A stretch of DNA of 5,405 nt from Anaerolineales bacterium. Its GTDB lineage: Bacteria > Chloroflexota > Anaerolineae > Anaerolineales > UBA4823. A program made the position numbers and the translations under genes. Numbering within the stretch: the first letter of the stretch is position 1; each line of letters begins with the position of its first letter. The notes beneath the pieces are model-generated. The model saw only the letters and a list, made by a program, of their open reading frames with translations. It was not told where the DNA came from and made no database searches. This document shows, piece by piece, positions 5,336 through 5,405 of the stretch. The stretch is taken from contig JADYYC010000005.1 of the NCBI GenBank assembly GCA_020853835.1, positions 1 to 5,405 on the forward strand, read 5' to 3'.

Positions 5336-5405
5336 TCGGATTGCGCAATTTACTTGCGCACGAATATGGCGAAGTGCAGGCCGATCGGGTCTGGATTATC
5401 GCCAC
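5313..5405 (+). pseudogene. HEPN-domain (HepT-like) toxin, apparently internally deleted; continues beyond window
   Basis: ATG 5313 opens MDPLARDDRI, which resembles the N-terminus of HepT-family toxins. A few codons later, in another frame, bases 5332-5403 encode MIGLRNLLAHEYGEVQADRV and onward. That segment contains the HEPN catalytic motif RX4HXY: R at 5344-5346, H at 5359-5361, Y at 5365-5367. In an intact HepT about 70 residues of helices separate these two parts. Reading on from ATG 5313 gives unrelated sequence (IAQFTCARIWRS) instead. The simplest explanation is an internal deletion with frameshift, possibly at the GATGATCGG junction (5331-5339). ATG 5332 overlaps the MNT stop as ATGA, so a short C-terminal fragment might still be made. 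The gene's end is outside the window; an assembly error remains possible. Confidence 0.68.

Noticed and set aside
5313..5405. Intact small gene read straight from ATG 5313
   Set aside because: After MDPLARDDRI the frame continues into sequence with no family resemblance, whereas the HEPN catalytic segment lies in another frame; a broken gene fits better.

Overview
This 5.4 kb, GC-rich window reads like a Chloroflexota (probably Anaerolineae-type) chromosome. That assignment is an inference. It rests on high GC, an extracytoplasmic chaperone with a long Thr/Pro-rich linker of the kind common in that phylum, an SMC head of matching style, and an rpsF-ssb-rpsR operon lacking the usual rplI. No rRNA or other taxonomic marker is present.

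Layout. (1) Bases 1-2042, + strand: the C-terminal 679 residues of the SMC chromosome-condensation ATPase (hinge, returning coiled coil, C-terminal head lobe); the N-terminal half lies left of the window. (2) Bases 2043-2145: a convergent intergenic gap with a very regular double palindrome (2044-2078) and an intrinsic terminator for the minus-strand operon (2086-2117). (3) Bases 4623 down to 2146, - strand: an apparent four-gene operon rpsF (S6) - ssb - rpsR (S18) - membrane-anchored parvulin-type prolyl isomerase. It has a good extended -10 promoter (4746-4773) and a structured leader of about 115 nt. (4) Bases 4740-5014: a divergent control region with a second strong-looking promoter on the + strand (4817-4845), followed by a G-rich, hairpin-rich untranslated stretch of about 160 nt. 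(5) Bases 5015-5405, + strand: a small MNT-type nucleotidyltransferase (MntA-like antitoxin) overlapping the remains of a HEPN (HepT-like) toxin gene. The toxin's start and its RX4HXY active-site segment are both visible, but only a few codons apart and in different frames.

How the genes work together. S6 and S18 bind each other on the 30S platform, and SSB is their classical operon partner, linking ribosome and replication supply. The isomerase follows S18 after one base and so is probably co-expressed. The MNT/HEPN pair would normally be a toxin-antitoxin module in which the MNT protein AMPylates the HEPN RNase. Here the antitoxin looks intact and the toxin looks internally deleted, which is the most unusual thing in the window. 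Next in interest are the double palindrome, the structured leaders on both sides of the divergent promoters, and an SSB with a non-canonical C-terminal tip.
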